Source: Oxalobacter sp. (GTDB lineage: Bacteria > Pseudomonadota > Gammaproteobacteria > Burkholderiales > Burkholderiaceae_D). Taken from it: a DNA stretch of 6,321 nucleotides. A program made the translations under genes and the position numbers. The stretch covers positions 1 through 6,321 of the forward strand of contig JAAZED010000223.1 in the NCBI GenBank assembly GCA_012512465.1, given 5' to 3'. Of the stretch, positions 5,449 to 6,321 are shown in pieces (position 1 is the stretch's first letter; every line of letters begins with the position of its first letter). The notes under the pieces are model-generated. The model ran no database searches and was not told the origin of the DNA. It worked only from the letters and a program-made list of their open reading frames with translations.

Positions 5449-5871
5449 ATGCCGTTTACCGCTGGAATTGGTGAAAACACTGACAACATGGAAGAACGTC
5501 TCATCTTCTATGAAGAAATCTACTACTGGGCACTCCATGGCGAAATCGAAGAGCTTTTCAACGACACGGAAAAATACATTGACCTTCTCGAAGACACCAT
5601 CTTTACCCCGGAAGAACTCCCGCGACTCATGAAAATGATCGCTGACGCCAAAAAACGCATCGTGGACAACCCCGAAAAATGGGATGAGTTCCTGGCTACC
5701 GAGCTCGACCCCGATACAAAAGATGTGTTCGTCACCGTCAACAAAGCCGACTTTATCTCCTTTCTGGACCACTTTGAAAGCATGATCAAAGAAGCGCAGG
5801 AAACCGGCAAAAACGTCGTCTTCAAATCGGACAACCCGCTCTCATCCGGCATGGAGATTCACATCATTTGA
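5449..5871 (+). CDS. Hypothetical acidic protein, 140 aa
   Basis: I do not recognise this family. The start at 5449 has AGGTGA four bases upstream, and the frame is free of low-complexity sequence and ends in TGA. The protein is soluble-looking, with no signal peptide or membrane segment. It is rich in Glu/Asp and aromatic residues and mostly helical in appearance. Its N-terminal part reads MEERLIFYEEIYYWALHGEIEEL, the middle has PEELPRLMKMIADAKKRI, and the C-terminal part FISFLDHFESMIKEAQETG ends in a possible strand (KNVVFKSD). Composition and size resemble small cytoplasmic adaptor or immunity-type proteins, but that is only a resemblance. It is divergent from the Sel1 operon across about 480 bp, so co-regulation is not evident. 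No partner gene is visible before the window ends. A candidate terminator lies 270 bases downstream. Confidence 0.8.
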   Translation: MPFTAGIGENTDNMEERLIFYEEIYYWALHGEIEELFNDTEKYIDLLEDTIFTPEELPRLMKMIADAKKRIVDNPEKWDEFLATELDPDTKDVFVTVNKADFISFLDHFESMIKEAQETGKNVVFKSDNPLSSGMEIHII

Positions 5872-6140
5872 CAGGATGTACCGGCAACAGGACAGCTATG
5901 CTGTCCCCTACGTGCTCTCACGCTTATCGCTTTTTCAACGGCAGCTTCGCTGCCATGCCGTCCGCGAAGCGGGGGCATCTTGACACCACATAGTGGTGTC
6001 ACTTCTCTACTAAAATCCGCGATTGCATCGTAGCCGGGACAGTGAGGAGCGACTGGAGCTTCGCAGACGGCTGTTTGAGCGCAGCGAATTCCGGCTGCCG
6101 TCCCTGTCGTGACGAGCTGAACCGGGGACCCTGAAGGGGC
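5872..6140. other. Hairpin-rich intergenic region
   Basis: No gene is supported; two minus-strand open frames here (5859-6272, 5999-6238) look like translations of palindromic repeats. Visible stems: GGACAGC/GCTGTCC (5890-5906), GGCAGC/GCTGCC (5940-5954), TGACACCAC/GTGGTGTCA (5981-6001, perfect, 3-base loop) and GCAGC/GCTGC (6081-6098). The density of stem-loops suggests a mosaic of dispersed intergenic repeats or a structured 3' untranslated region of the 140-aa gene. Confidence 0.5.
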
Positions 6141-6163
6141 AAGGTGCTGCGGTGCCTTTTTTT
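6141..6163 (+). terminator. Candidate terminator after the 140-aa gene
   Basis: AAGGTGC (6141-6147) can pair with GTGCCTT (6152-6158), including two G-T wobbles, around a TGCG loop. A run of seven T (6157-6163) follows. It has intrinsic-terminator form on the plus strand, but the stem is weak and lies 270 bases past the stop. Confidence 0.4.
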
Positions 6164-6198
6164 GGTTACTTCTTTTGTGGCAAGACAAAAAAGTAACC
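6164..6198. repeat. Palindromic repeat GGTTACTT...AAGTAACC
   Basis: GGTTACTTCTTTTGT (6164-6178) and ACAAAAAAGTAACC (6185-6198) form a 14-bp stem with one bulged base and a 6-base loop. Palindromes of this sequence are familiar from intergenic regions of many beta- and gammaproteobacteria. The role is unclear; transcription termination or a repeat-element remnant are both possible. Confidence 0.6.
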
Positions 6199-6221
6199 TG
6201 CCGTGGGTCAGCCACCCACCT

Positions 6222-6321
6222 GATGAATCCAATCTCAAGAGCCAATCTCATCGCAGACTCAAACACAAGCAATGGGTAGCCGCCCTAATCTCGAGGACTA
6301 ATCCCATCGTAGAGAGAAAAA
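6222..6321 (-). repeat. Tandem repeat, period about 56 bp (right array, inverted)
   Basis: Read on the minus strand, TCTACGATGGGATTAG begins at 6313 and TCTGCGATGAGATTGG at 6257, 56 bases apart, the same step as in the left array at 936 and 992. The sequence between units (ACCC, GC and TTTG blocks) is also shared. The unit order is reversed relative to the left array and the array runs to the window edge, so more units may follow. Confidence 0.7.

Noticed and set aside
5859..6272. Minus-strand open frames over the right intergenic region
   Set aside because: They translate hairpins and repeat sequence, and no protein-like conservation pattern is visible.

Overview
The window looks like chromosomal DNA from a proteobacterium of moderate GC content. 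The evidence is sigma70-like promoter elements, Sec-type signal peptides on a cluster of Sel1-like repeat (SLR) proteins, and intergenic palindromes of the GGTTACTT...AAGTAACC kind common in beta- and gammaproteobacteria. I cannot name the genus; a betaproteobacterium (for example an Oxalobacter-like organism) is only a guess.

Left region, 1-890 (+ strand): a small autoregulated-looking unit. Two copies of GGTACCTAATAAAAAA bracket a TTGACA/TAAATT promoter. They are followed by a MarR-family regulator with His/Gly/Cys-rich segments at both ends, and then by a strong intrinsic terminator. The regulator is interrupted by one in-frame TAG: the winged helix (97-450) and the dimerisation helix plus metal-binding-like tail (457-828) lie in the same frame. 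It is a recent pseudogene, a readthrough gene or a two-peptide gene.

Spacer, 890-1309: no convincing gene. It holds a tandem repeat with a period of about 56 bp and two facing terminator hairpins.

Centre, 1310-4967 (- strand): three genes for exported SLR proteins, transcribed from right to left. They have 11 repeats (504 aa), 8 repeats (354 aa) and 4 repeats (234 aa). Between the second and third lies a decayed SLR gene with one frameshift and one in-frame TAG, followed by a terminator-like hairpin just ahead of the third gene. The array ends in a clear intrinsic terminator at 1238-1268. SLR proteins are scaffolds of paired helices for protein-protein contacts; the partners cannot be read from this window.

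Right region, 4968-6321: a divergent intergenic region carries the Sel1 operon promoter and a 117-bp MITE-like element with 14-bp inverted ends. Next is an unrecognised acidic 140-aa protein (5449-5871, +). It is followed by about 300 bp of stacked hairpins, a terminator candidate, and a second, inverted copy of the 56-bp-period repeat that runs to the window edge. The Sel1 cluster and the 140-aa gene are therefore bracketed by inverted copies of the same repeat family.

I found no rRNA, tRNA, CRISPR array, transposase gene or recognisable defence system. The most notable points are the amber-split metal-binding-like MarR with its paired operators, the decayed Sel1 paralogue, the inverted repeat arrays at both ends and the MITE-like element.
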